A program made the translations under genes and the position numbers. A stretch of DNA of 7,636 nucleotides from positions 1 to 7,636 of the forward strand of contig JANQRM010000470.1 in NCBI GenBank assembly GCA_028284565.1, in the 5' to 3' direction. Every line of letters starts with the position of its first letter. Position 1 is the first letter of the stretch. Shown here one piece after another: positions 1 through 5,886 of this stretch. The stretch comes from Anaerolineae bacterium. GTDB lineage: Bacteria; Chloroflexota; Anaerolineae; Aggregatilineales; Phototrophicaceae. The notes under the pieces were generated by a model that worked only from the letters and a program-made list of their open reading frames with translations, was not told the origin of the DNA and did not search any database.

Positions 1-966
1 GACGAAGCCAGCCAAGGCGCGACACGCCAGTTGTTCTTGCGCCTCGTGACCCTTGGTGAAGGGACGCAAGATACCCGTCGGCGTGTGAATTGGACGGAGC
101 TGACTGCGATTGCCCATAATCATCCCGAAGTGATGGATGTACAAGATCAGTATGTACGCTATCGTCTGTTGACGACTGACCGTGACCCTCAGACACGCGA
201 ACCGATTGTCGAAGTGGCGCATGAAGCCTTGATAAGGGAATGGCAACGCTTGCGTGATTGGTTGAATAACAGCCGTGATGCCATCCGTACCCAACGTCGC
301 TTGAGTGCCGCCGCACAAGAATGGCGCAAGTCGGGGCGTGACAAGGGGTTCTTGATGACGGGCGCACAACTGGAGCAGATGGATGAGTGGGCGAAGGATA
401 CGGATGTTGCCTTGACAGATGAAGAACGTGCCTTCCTTGCAGCGAGTGTGGTGCAAAAGCGGACCCTAGATGCCCGTGAGAAAGAGCGTCGGTTGCGCCG
501 GATTGAAGAGGAACAACGCGCTCGCAATCGTCTGCAAATTTTAGTCGCCGTGATGGCGATTGCAGTGGGTGTGGCGTTGGGCTTGACGCTCTTTGCTTTT
601 ACGGAGCAACAACGCTGGGCAGGTATCGCTGGCGATCTTGAATCGGAACAAGGCAGTTTGGAATTGGCGATTCAACAAGAAGCCTTGAATGCACAGGATG
701 CCCACAGTCGCTACCTCGCTGCAGAAGCCCGTAACCTTGCGTCTGCTGGTGAGACACAACTCGCGTTGACGCTGGGTGTCGAAGCGTTGCGTGTGCAGAA
801 TCCCCCGCCCTACTCGCTGGATGTGATGGTCAACTTGTTGGCATTGCCACCGGGTGAGTATACGATTAGTAATCTGCTCCAAATCGCTGAGGATTCGGAC
901 GAGTTTCATGAAATCACCTGTGAACAGCGGGCGCAATATTCGGTTACGCCCTTGTGTGATGGGTAG
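1..966 (+). CDS. C-terminal part of a membrane-anchored nSTAND1-type NTPase (5' end outside window)
   Basis: The frame is open from the first base (reads DEASQGATRQ before the first possible start at 31), so the gene begins left of the window; 321 residues are visible. Residues about 1-90 match the winged-helix-like end of nSTAND1 NTPase modules (LRLVTLGEGTQDTRRRV, then the conserved EVAHEALIREWQRLRDWL at about 71-88). A charged, Arg/Glu-rich, probably coiled-coil stretch (151-177) leads into one TM helix (about 178-200), then a helical segment with a repeat-like ARNLASAGETQLALTLGVEA (243-262). STAND NTPases are signalling ATPases/GTPases often used in regulation or conflict; the Walker motifs and any N-terminal effector would lie off the left edge. 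Most relatives continue after this segment into WD40 repeats; this one stops about 120 residues after the TM, with a Cys-containing tail (CEQRAQYSVTPLCDG). The family call is fairly secure; the biological role is unknown. Confidence 0.8.
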   Translation, partial: DEASQGATRQLFLRLVTLGEGTQDTRRRVNWTELTAIAHNHPEVMDVQDQYVRYRLLTTDRDPQTREPIVEVAHEALIREWQRLRDWLNNSRDAIRTQRRLSAAAQEWRKSGRDKGFLMTGAQLEQMDEWAKDTDVALTDEERAFLAASVVQKRTLDAREKERRLRRIEEEQRARNRLQILVAVMAIAVGVALGLTLFAFTEQQRWAGIAGDLESEQGSLELAIQQEALNAQDAHSRYLAAEARNLASAGETQLALTLGVEALRVQNPPPYSLDVMVNLLALPPGEYTISNLLQIAEDSDEFHEITCEQRAQYSVTPLCDG

Positions 967-1001
967 TTTTTAGTTCTTAGTTGTTGGTGATTAGTTTTTA
1001 G
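964..1001 (+). repeat. Short TAGTTTTTAG / TTAGTTCTTAG repeats at the gene end
   Basis: TAGTTTTTAG occurs at 964-973 (its first three bases are the stop codon of the STAND gene) and again at 992-1001, with the variant TTAGTTCTTAG at 970-980 between them. These low-complexity repeats add stop codons in several frames. They may be slippage products with no function. Confidence 0.5.
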
Positions 1002-1065
1002 ACTTCTATCTCCGAAATGCTGAATTCATTTGAATTTGGTTTGTGATTCATTTGCGTTGATATTA

Positions 1066-1127
1066 CCCGTCGCGCGGACACACTATGTTTTCGACGGTTG
1101 GTAGGCGTGTTCCCGTCGTGACGACGG
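1066..1127. repeat. Four alternating CCGTCG/CGACGG motifs, including a 15-bp palindrome
   Basis: CCGTCG occurs at 1067-1072 and 1113-1118 (each extended to CCCGTCG), and its complement CGACGG at 1092-1097 and 1122-1127 (each extended to CGACGGTT). The last pair forms CCGTCGTGACGACGG (1113-1127), a perfect inverted repeat of 7-bp arms around one base. The set can fold as two hairpins or act as clustered binding half-sites. No adjacent gene start makes a regulatory role obvious. Confidence 0.5.
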
Positions 1128-1234
1128 TTAAAGTTAGTAAATGGTTTTAATTTGATTTCAGTTGACAGATAATAGCCTTTACAAAAGCCTCCCAAATTAC
1201 TTCGTTTGCCACATTGTCCACGAATCATTTTTTA

Positions 1235-1271
1235 TCCCCTCCCCAACCCTTCCCGCTTCGCAAGGAGGGAG
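1235..1271. repeat. Degenerate GC-rich REP-like hairpin
   Basis: A CCCTCCCC-like start followed by an imperfect inverted repeat: 1247-1256 pairs with 1260-1269 around a TTC loop, with two C/A mismatches and one G-T pair in a 10-bp stem. It looks like a decayed copy of the CTCCCCGC-TTC-GCGGGGAG type of dispersed intergenic palindrome seen in some Chloroflexota and cyanobacteria (from memory, not searched). No T tract follows, so it is a poor intrinsic terminator. Confidence 0.45.
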
Positions 1272-1349
1272 TCTTTGTCTATAAATGTAAAGTTTTGCTA
1301 TTTCAATAGTTTGAATAAGATTTGTTCAATGTTGGTGTCAATGTTTTTA

Positions 1350-1444
1350 TTGCCGAAAATACGATATATGTTTTCCGGCAACAACGCCCTGCCTTTCAGC
1401 GAGTAGACACTGCTGTTCTTGCCATTTTGTTGCCGTTTGTTGCC
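1350..1444. repeat. TTGCCG repeat cluster with a stem-loop and a 10-bp tandem repeat
   Basis: TTGCCGAAAA (1350-1359) pairs with TTTTCCGGCAA (1371-1381) with one bulged C, giving a stem-loop with an 11-nt loop. Downstream, TTTGTTGCCG is repeated in tandem (1426-1435 and 1436-1444, the second lacking the last G). CGGCAACAA (1376-1384) is also an exact inverted match to TTGTTGCCG (1427-1435). Function unknown; it may be the edge of a decayed element. Confidence 0.4.
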
Positions 1445-1634
1445 ACGAAAGTTTGAAATAGGTTGGATTTAGATTTGAGCTGATAGATTTTAGTCAGCAT
1501 CTTGTTAGCTCTTAGCAATTCAATAGGACAGCTTGCATGGTCGTTGAGGTGCAATAACGACTCTTTCTCATTTTCAGCGTATCACAAAGTGAGGGTAAAG
1601 TGGGATGCAAATGGTGCGCGTAGACACTGCACTC

Positions 1635-1658
1635 TGCTATGCATTTTGCTATGCATCT
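1635..1658. repeat. 12-bp tandem repeat, two copies of TGCTATGCATYT
   Basis: TGCTATGCATTT (1635-1646) is followed directly by TGCTATGCATCT (1647-1658); each copy contains the palindrome ATGCAT. It lies downstream of the stop of the leftward three-TM gene. It is probably a small slippage duplication. Confidence 0.5.
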
Positions 1659-1711
1659 GCATCGGGGGGATAGTTTTCATGTATCTGGCAAATTGAATAA
1701 TTTTGAGTAGC

Positions 1712-2224
1712 TTAAAGACTCTGAGCGATAAGGAAGACGGTCGCCACAACGCCCCCGCCAAAAACTGCGTAAGCAATAAATACGCGAATTTCTTTACCCG
1801 AAAGTACCTTGCGATTAATCTCAACGGCATTGAGATAAGCATCCAATACACTTTCAAAGAATTGTTCGTCGCCAAGTGCTAAGGCTTCCTTTATACCTGT
1901 CTGACCACGCTCAAATGTGGCAGGAAGTCGCTTCAGGCGGTTGCGTGCGAAGAGCATCGCCCCTACTGAGGCTAATAGCGTCACAACATACGCAACCAAG
2001 CCCACATTGACAGTGTTTCGTTCCAGCTGTTGACCACTAACTGTCGAAAGTGCTACCAGAACAGTCAGGACAATACTACTAGAAGATATGACAGTCTGTG
2101 CCTTATTGTCTAGGTCATTAAACCGAGTCACTTGTTCTGATAGCGTGTTACGTAAAGCTTCCAGAATCGTGACTTCCTGAAATGAAAGGGTGCGTTTTTG
2201 GGGTGTTTCAGAATTGGCTGACAT
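1712..2224 (-). CDS. Three-TM membrane protein with a DLDNKAQ motif, function unknown
   Basis: A 170-residue protein. The ATG is supported by AGGAG at 2230-2234, 5 nt upstream. An N-terminal helix (about 15-44) carries the motif DLDNKAQ (37-43) directly before TM1 (about 45-63). TM2 (about 74-93) is followed by the basic NRLKR (95-99), which suggests that the 95-146 loop is cytoplasmic. TM3 (about 148-167) ends near the C-terminus. The two-TM hairpin preceded by a D-x-K-A signature, a cytosolic helical region and a last TM recalls small membrane proteins of the SLATT or Pycsar-TM effector type, but the match is only of architecture and one motif. No nucleotide cyclase or other conflict-system partner is adjacent; the nearest candidate is the STAND protein across the 745-bp spacer, which is convergent. 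I do not recognise the family firmly. Confidence 0.75.
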   Translation of the reverse strand: MSANSETPQKRTLSFQEVTILEALRNTLSEQVTRFNDLDNKAQTVISSSSIVLTVLVALSTVSGQQLERNTVNVGLVAYVVTLLASVGAMLFARNRLKRLPATFERGQTGIKEALALGDEQFFESVLDAYLNAVEINRKVLSGKEIRVFIAYAVFGGGVVATVFLIAQSL

Positions 2225-2499
2225 GCGTGCTCCTACTGTGCTCCCGTGAACTTAGCCGAGTATAACATGCAACGATAGTTGTCGCATTTTAATCAATTTA
2301 ATACTCTATGAACCGTTCAGAATAGATGATGTCTATATCGGTCAATACATCTGCTGAATGCTTATGGGAGCAAATTCTTTTTATATCCTGTCTCATTCCA
2401 CTTTCAAGAAACTCAGATTTAGTGAAATGCTATCTGCCGTTTGATGAGCTATACTCAGATCGAAAATCATAAAAAAAATATTATATTTGGAGGCTTATT
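2225..2499. promoter_or_regulatory. Divergent intergenic region with promoters for both flanking genes
   Basis: This 275-bp, AT-rich region separates two divergent starts and must hold both promoters. Leftward: a good -10 match, TATACT, is read on the minus strand at 2259-2264, with GCGACA (4 of 6 to TTGACA) about 15 nt upstream of it; a start near 2251 would give a leader of about 27 nt. Rightward: TATACT at 2450-2455 with a weak ATGCTA at 2427-2432 (17-nt spacing). These are eye matches to the sigma-70 consensus only. Confidence 0.35.
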
Positions 2500-3303
2500 A
2501 TGCAAACCCAATTCTTTGAACGTTCAGAAGGTAAATTAGCATATACAGATTATGGTGGCGATGGCGAGTTGGTTATCATGGTTCCCGGCATGGGTGCAAC
2601 TCGAAGCGAATATCGTTTTCTCGCCCCCTCTGTACGGGACGCAGGGTTCCATGTTGTTACCGTTGACTTGCGCGGGCAAGGTGAATCTAGTGCATTCTGG
2701 TCAGACTACGAATTGCCTTCTTCTGGAAAAGACTTGCTGGCACTTATTGAATTCTTCAACGAGGGTCCAGCTCATGTTATCGGCACATCGTATGCACCCG
2801 GCATGGCTGTATGGGCATCTGTTGAACGTCCCGAAATGATTCGTTCGATTGTGTTGATCGGGGCGTTTGTCCGTGACCCTAAACCGACATTGATACAAAA
2901 ATTGATGATGTTCGCGTTGTTTGCAGGACCATGGAAATATGCAGGATGGCGTAGCTACTACAAGACCATATATCCATCACAGCAACCCGATGATTTTGAC
3001 GAATATCTTGACCAGTTGATGGCAAACCTACATGAACCCGGCAAATTTGATGCCTTTGCCCAATTGGCAGCATCAACCCGAATCGAATCAGAGCGACGGT
3101 TGCCAAAGGTACAAGCTCCGGCTCTTGTTGTGATGGGAACTAAAGACCCCGATTGGTCTGACCCGATTGCCGAGGCGCATTGGATTGGCGAGCAACTGGG
3201 TGTCGAACCTGTATTCATCGAAGGTGCTGGTCATTATCCACAGACAGAAATGCCTGACATTACCAATCCAAAAATCATTCAATTCTTGAAGCAAGTCAAC
3301 TAA
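2500..3303 (+). CDS. Alpha/beta-fold hydrolase
   Basis: A 267-residue single-domain protein with the order of a canonical alpha/beta hydrolase. It has the oxyanion-hole loop VPGMGATRSEYR (28-39), the strand-turn motif DLRGQGES (56-63), the nucleophile elbow IGTSYAPG with Ser97, a helical cap region around 128-195, the acid GTKDPDW (Asp216 most likely) and the base GAGHYP (His245). The full triad suggests an active esterase, lipase or related C-X bond hydrolase acting in the cytoplasm; no signal peptide is seen. Substrate cannot be told. The elbow is G-T-S-Y-A-P rather than the commoner G-x-S-x-G-G. The ATG is set by GGAGG at 2489-2493, 6 nt upstream. The YrdB-family gene follows after 12 nt, so the two are almost certainly co-transcribed. 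Confidence 0.9.
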   Translation: MQTQFFERSEGKLAYTDYGGDGELVIMVPGMGATRSEYRFLAPSVRDAGFHVVTVDLRGQGESSAFWSDYELPSSGKDLLALIEFFNEGPAHVIGTSYAPGMAVWASVERPEMIRSIVLIGAFVRDPKPTLIQKLMMFALFAGPWKYAGWRSYYKTIYPSQQPDDFDEYLDQLMANLHEPGKFDAFAQLAASTRIESERRLPKVQAPALVVMGTKDPDWSDPIAEAHWIGEQLGVEPVFIEGAGHYPQTEMPDITNPKIIQFLKQVN

Positions 3304-3315
3304 GGCTGGACAATC

Positions 3316-3684
3316 ATGGGAACACATCCTATTAACCTCGGACTCAGATTTATACTGGAGCTAATCGCTCTATTCGCACTTGGCTATTGGGGCTGGACGC
3401 AAGGCGATGGTGTTGTCGGGATAGGATTGGCGATTGCTCTTCCTCTCATTGGAGCAGTGATCTGGGGGACATTTGCAGTTCCTGATGACCCTAGTCGCTC
3501 TGGTAACGCACCCATTGCTGTCACTGGTTGGATACGATTAGTTCTGGAAATCACATTCTTCGTACTGGCGACTGTGGCACTGCTGGATCGAGGCATAATC
3601 TTACCTGCGATCCTATTCATCTCCGTTGTGATTATTCACTATATCGTCTCGTATGACCGCATTAAATGGCTACTTCAACAATAG
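3316..3684 (+). CDS. YrdB/DUF2568 family four-TM membrane protein
   Basis: A 122-residue, very hydrophobic protein with four predicted TM helices (about 9-27, 32-52, 72-90 and 94-112). The opening NLGLRFILELIALFALGYWGW, the VIWGTFAVPDDP loop after TM2 and the IRLVLEITFF start of TM3 fit the YrdB/DUF2568 pattern as I know it; the family has no established function. It begins 12 nt after the hydrolase stop with only a weak Shine-Dalgarno (TAAGG overlapping that stop), consistent with translation coupled to the upstream gene. The loop between TM2 and TM3 carries most of the charged and polar residues. Confidence 0.8.
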   Translation: MGTHPINLGLRFILELIALFALGYWGWTQGDGVVGIGLAIALPLIGAVIWGTFAVPDDPSRSGNAPIAVTGWIRLVLEITFFVLATVALLDRGIILPAILFISVVIIHYIVSYDRIKWLLQQ

Positions 3685-3742
3685 TCATTGGTCTCTTGGC
3701 TTCTAATGGGATGACCCAAAGTGACTGATTACCCAAACCAAC

Positions 3743-3747
3743 AAGGA
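3743..3747 (+). promoter_or_regulatory. Ribosome binding site deciding the Dabb-protein start
   Basis: AAGGA lies 6 nt before the ATG at 3754. The in-frame GTG at 3721 would add 11 residues but has no comparable site, and its extra residues precede the conserved N-terminal beta strand of the family. The ATG at 3754 is therefore preferred. Confidence 0.6.
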
Positions 3748-3753
3748 CAATCC

Positions 3754-4071
3754 ATGCACCTGCATAATGTTTATTTTTCGTTGAAAAATCCGTCTGATGA
3801 AGCCATTCAGCAGTTGATTGATGAATGCACGACTTACTTAACGTTACAAGATGGTATCCTCTCGTTTCATTGTGGGCATTTAGAAACGGGGTTAGACCGT
3901 GAAGTGAATGACCGTGATTGGGACGTGAGTTTGCACATTTTATTTGAGTCACGTGAGGCGCATGATGCATATCAAACAGAAGCAAAACATCAGGTGTTTG
4001 TTGAGCGTAATGCTGAGTCATGGGCAAGGGTGCGGGTACTTGATACGGTGGTGAAGTCGAGTGCAGATTAA
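3754..4071 (+). CDS. Dabb (stress-responsive A/B barrel) family protein
   Basis: With the ATG at 3754 the protein has 105 residues, the usual size of a single Dabb domain (dimeric alpha+beta barrel, a ferredoxin-like fold that generally dimerises). Signature parts are the opening strand HLHNVYFSLK (2-11), a helix (15-29), DGILSFHCGH (33-42), DWDVSLHILFES (55-66) and the AHDAYQTEAKHQVFVE segment (69-84), which matches the typical EALeaYqxHPxHqxFv pattern. Family members range from stress proteins of unknown role to small cyclases and decarboxylases; no substrate can be assigned. It lies 69 nt after the YrdB gene on the same strand and may be the last gene of that operon. It converges on the response regulator gene with 26 nt between stops. 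Confidence 0.8.
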   Translation: MHLHNVYFSLKNPSDEAIQQLIDECTTYLTLQDGILSFHCGHLETGLDREVNDRDWDVSLHILFESREAHDAYQTEAKHQVFVERNAESWARVRVLDTVVKSSAD

Positions 4072-4077
4072 GAACCC

Positions 4078-4096
4078 GCGACTATTTACCTGTCGC
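4078..4096. terminator. Weak hairpin between convergent stops, possible bidirectional terminator
   Basis: GCGAC (4078-4082) and GTCGC (4092-4096) form a 5-bp stem with a 9-nt loop, filling the 26-nt gap between the convergent Dabb and receiver genes. The stem is short and no T run follows on either strand, so termination is suggested mainly by position. Confidence 0.25.
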
Positions 4097-4097
4097 C

Positions 4098-4523
4098 CTA
4101 GCTCGCATATTGATCATGGTAATTAGGAAATTCTTCAATCAGAATCATGAGATTTTGCATAAAGGTTTTTGCGGTGAAGGGCTTGGTCATATAATTGTGG
4201 AAGCCAGCATTGAGGGCTTTTTCTCGATCCCCTATCATCGCATGTGCAGTGAGCGCAAAAATCGGTATGGTTGCTAAATCGCGTTCTTGCTTGAGCATTT
4301 CAATCAGTTGCCAGCCGTCCATAATGGGCATAGACAAATCACACAAGATGAAGCGTGGGCGATAGGTTTGCAGACGTTCTAAGGCTTCTTGCCCGTTGGT
4401 GGCGGTTGATACCTTTGCGCCATAGTTCTTGAGGATACGACAAGCGACATCCATGTTTATGGGGTCATCTTCAACCACTAGCACTTCCCAATCTTGCAAT
4501 ATATCACGCGGAATATTTAACAT
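4098..4523 (-). CDS. Single-domain response regulator (CheY-like receiver)
   Basis: With the start at 4523 the protein has 141 residues and consists of a receiver domain only. The acidic pocket is EDD (18-20), the phospho-acceptor is Asp62 in CDLSMP, Thr92 lies in LTAHA, and Lys114 lies in TKPF. The sequence VEDDPINMDVACRIL is typical of receivers paired with hybrid-type kinases. No DNA-binding or enzymatic output follows. A start at 4556 would add 11 residues, but the internal ATG is favoured by GAAAGGA 9 nt upstream (4533-4539). The gene overlaps the kinase 3' end by 20 nt, so translation is probably coupled. It is the third gene of the leftward cassette and is the likely phosphate acceptor of the adjacent kinase; it may act through protein-protein contact or as a phosphate shuttle. 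Confidence 0.88.
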   Translation of the reverse strand: MLNIPRDILQDWEVLVVEDDPINMDVACRILKNYGAKVSTATNGQEALERLQTYRPRFILCDLSMPIMDGWQLIEMLKQERDLATIPIFALTAHAMIGDREKALNAGFHNYMTKPFTAKTFMQNLMILIEEFPNYHDQYAS

Positions 4524-5874
4524 TGGTCTCATTCCTTTCATAGCGAATGGTCTCATAATTAATTTTTTGAATCAGCGGTAAGGTGACAGTAAAAGTCGCC
4601 CCTTCATTGACCTGACTCGTTACTTGGATGTCCCCTCCAAAAAGTTGCACCAGCCGTTGGGTTATGGCTAAACCTAATCCTGTGCCTTCATATTTACGAC
4701 TGGCGGACGAGTCCACCTGTTTGAATTTATCGAAAATAGCATCCTGTTGATTTTCTGGGATACCAATCCCTGTGTCTTGAACCATTAAGACAAGTTCGTT
4801 GTGCTGACGAATGATACGCATTAGAATCCGACCTTCATGCGTGAATTTGATGGCATTCGTTAGGAGGTTGGTCACGATTTGGGTTAGGCGTGCGGGGTCA
4901 GTTTGGATGGATTTCGGCAGATTGGATGCGAGTTCAAGCTCAAATTCGATCCCTTTGTCCCTTGCTAAAGGTTCAAAGCTCTGTTTCCACGATGTGCATA
5001 GCGAGTCAAGGGGAGCATCTTGAAAATCGAGCTGAACTTTTCCAGCTTCTATTTTGCTGATATCGAGGATATCGGTAATTAATGACAAGAGTTGATCGCC
5101 ACTTCCTGCGATATTCGACACGAGGGTTCGGGCTTCGTCATCAATTTCACCCCCAAAGCCATCGAGCAAAATGCTACTATATCCAATCACGGCATTCAGT
5201 GGGGTTCGCAATTCATGTGACATGGTTGCCAGAAATTCATCTTTTACCTTATTCGCACGGATTAACTCATCAATCTGAGGACGAATCAAATAGGCTTCAC
5301 GAATTTTTAGGGTAAAGGTCATCACGAGAGATAGCACGGTCAAAAAGGCAAAGGAATTCCAAAATTGTGCTGAATCTAAGTTTGGGGCGAGAAAGAGCTT
5401 GGTGAATAAGAAGCTGCTTATGATAAATCCATTGACAACCGATGCCCCGCGTACTGGAAGAATTAATCCACCAATGACAATTGGGAGTGCCAACCAAATC
5501 GCACCAGCATAGACGGGTGCATTCTCGCTAAGGGAACTTGATCCAATAAAGAACGTAATCGAGGGAGTTGCGGCAATCGCAAGCATCAAGGTTCCCGCTA
5601 AAATGAAGTGCTGTGTTCGGCTCAGTCCATAGATGCCAAGCATGAAAAACGCTGATAGCAATTGGATCTGAAAGGCGAGACCTCGATTAAAAGCCGCTAG
5701 TGTTCCAACAAATAATGCTAGAGACAATACAAGCCCCAAGCCAGAAATGAGGCGCGCCCGACGACGACTGTTACCGTCGGTCAGGTAAGCATGAGGTGTA
5801 GTCAGGCGATCCCACATGCTGGAAAAGGAAGATGTGACACGGAGTCTGGGTTCCGCTATCGTTGAAGATGCCAT
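4504..5874 (-). CDS. Membrane sensor histidine kinase with about six TM segments
   Basis: A 456-residue kinase. The N-terminal half has about six hydrophobic segments (roughly 42-62, 68-84, 88-110, 122-140, 146-162 and 170-190) with almost no periplasmic loop, so it senses within the membrane or via partners; I do not recognise the sensor family. Then come HisKA with the H-box SHELRTPLNAVIGYS (His220 phosphorylated) and HATPase_c with the N-box NLLTNAIKF (Asn340), G1 DTGIGI (367-372), F-box FDKFKQVD (381-388) and G2 GTGLGLAI (397-404). All catalytic boxes are intact. There is no attached receiver; separate receivers are encoded on both sides. The start has GGGAGGG 5 nt upstream (5880-5886), and the gap to the previous gene is 12 nt. 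The last 20 nt overlap the following receiver gene. Confidence 0.93.
   Translation of the reverse strand: MASSTIAEPRLRVTSSFSSMWDRLTTPHAYLTDGNSRRRARLISGLGLVLSLALFVGTLAAFNRGLAFQIQLLSAFFMLGIYGLSRTQHFILAGTLMLAIAATPSITFFIGSSSLSENAPVYAGAIWLALPIVIGGLILPVRGASVVNGFIISSFLFTKLFLAPNLDSAQFWNSFAFLTVLSLVMTFTLKIREAYLIRPQIDELIRANKVKDEFLATMSHELRTPLNAVIGYSSILLDGFGGEIDDEARTLVSNIAGSGDQLLSLITDILDISKIEAGKVQLDFQDAPLDSLCTSWKQSFEPLARDKGIEFELELASNLPKSIQTDPARLTQIVTNLLTNAIKFTHEGRILMRIIRQHNELVLMVQDTGIGIPENQQDAIFDKFKQVDSSASRKYEGTGLGLAITQRLVQLFGGDIQVTSQVNEGATFTVTLPLIQKINYETIRYERNETNVKYSA
4533..4539 (-). promoter_or_regulatory. Ribosome binding site inside the kinase 3' end, sets the receiver start
   Basis: Read on the minus strand, GAAAGGA lies 9 nt before the ATG at 4523. 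It sits within the last codons of the kinase, which fits translational coupling. Three other in-frame ATGs at 4556, 4541 and 4532 have no well-placed Shine-Dalgarno sequence. Confidence 0.5.
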
Positions 5875-5886
5875 TTCATCCCTCCC

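Larger units (their letters stand above)
967..1711. other. Gene-poor spacer between convergent genes, rich in short repeats
   Basis: About 745 bp between the STAND gene end and the stop of the leftward three-TM gene. The only open frames here are 64-76 codons, overlap each other, lack a Shine-Dalgarno sequence or recognisable protein, and are not annotated. The spacer looks more AT-rich than the flanking genes, apart from GC-rich islands at about 1066-1130 and 1235-1271. It contains several short direct and inverted repeats listed separately. No clear intrinsic terminator (GC stem plus T run) is visible for either convergent gene. It could be a decayed mobile element or gene, but no transposase remnant is recognisable. 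Confidence 0.6.

Noticed and set aside
189..936. Long open frames antisense to the STAND gene
   Set aside because: Arg/Ser-rich or low-plausibility translations opposite a gene with clear family conservation; mirror frames only.
1162..1167. Perfect TTGACA -35 hexamer in the spacer
   Set aside because: No -10-like hexamer 16-18 nt downstream and no gene follows on this strand.
998..1228. 76-codon open frame on the minus strand
   Set aside because: No Shine-Dalgarno sequence, no recognisable protein, and it spans the palindromic repeat region; composition looks like translated spacer.
1206..1406. 66-codon open frame on the plus strand
   Set aside because: It crosses the REP-like hairpin and the TTGCCG stem-loop, overlaps the opposite-strand frame, and has no ribosome binding site.
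1502..1696. 64-codon frame with a hydrophobic C-terminal segment
   Set aside because: It begins at a TTG with no ribosome binding site, and the hydrophobic end is partly produced by the TGCTATGCAT tandem repeat; not convincing as a small membrane protein.
3721..3753. GTG start giving an 11-residue longer Dabb protein
   Set aside because: The ATG at 3754 has a well-placed AAGGA and begins at the conserved first strand of the domain.
4524..4556. Longer N-terminus for the single-domain receiver
   Set aside because: Extra residues lie within the kinase 3' end and lack a suitable Shine-Dalgarno sequence; the ATG at 4523 has GAAAGGA at 9 nt.
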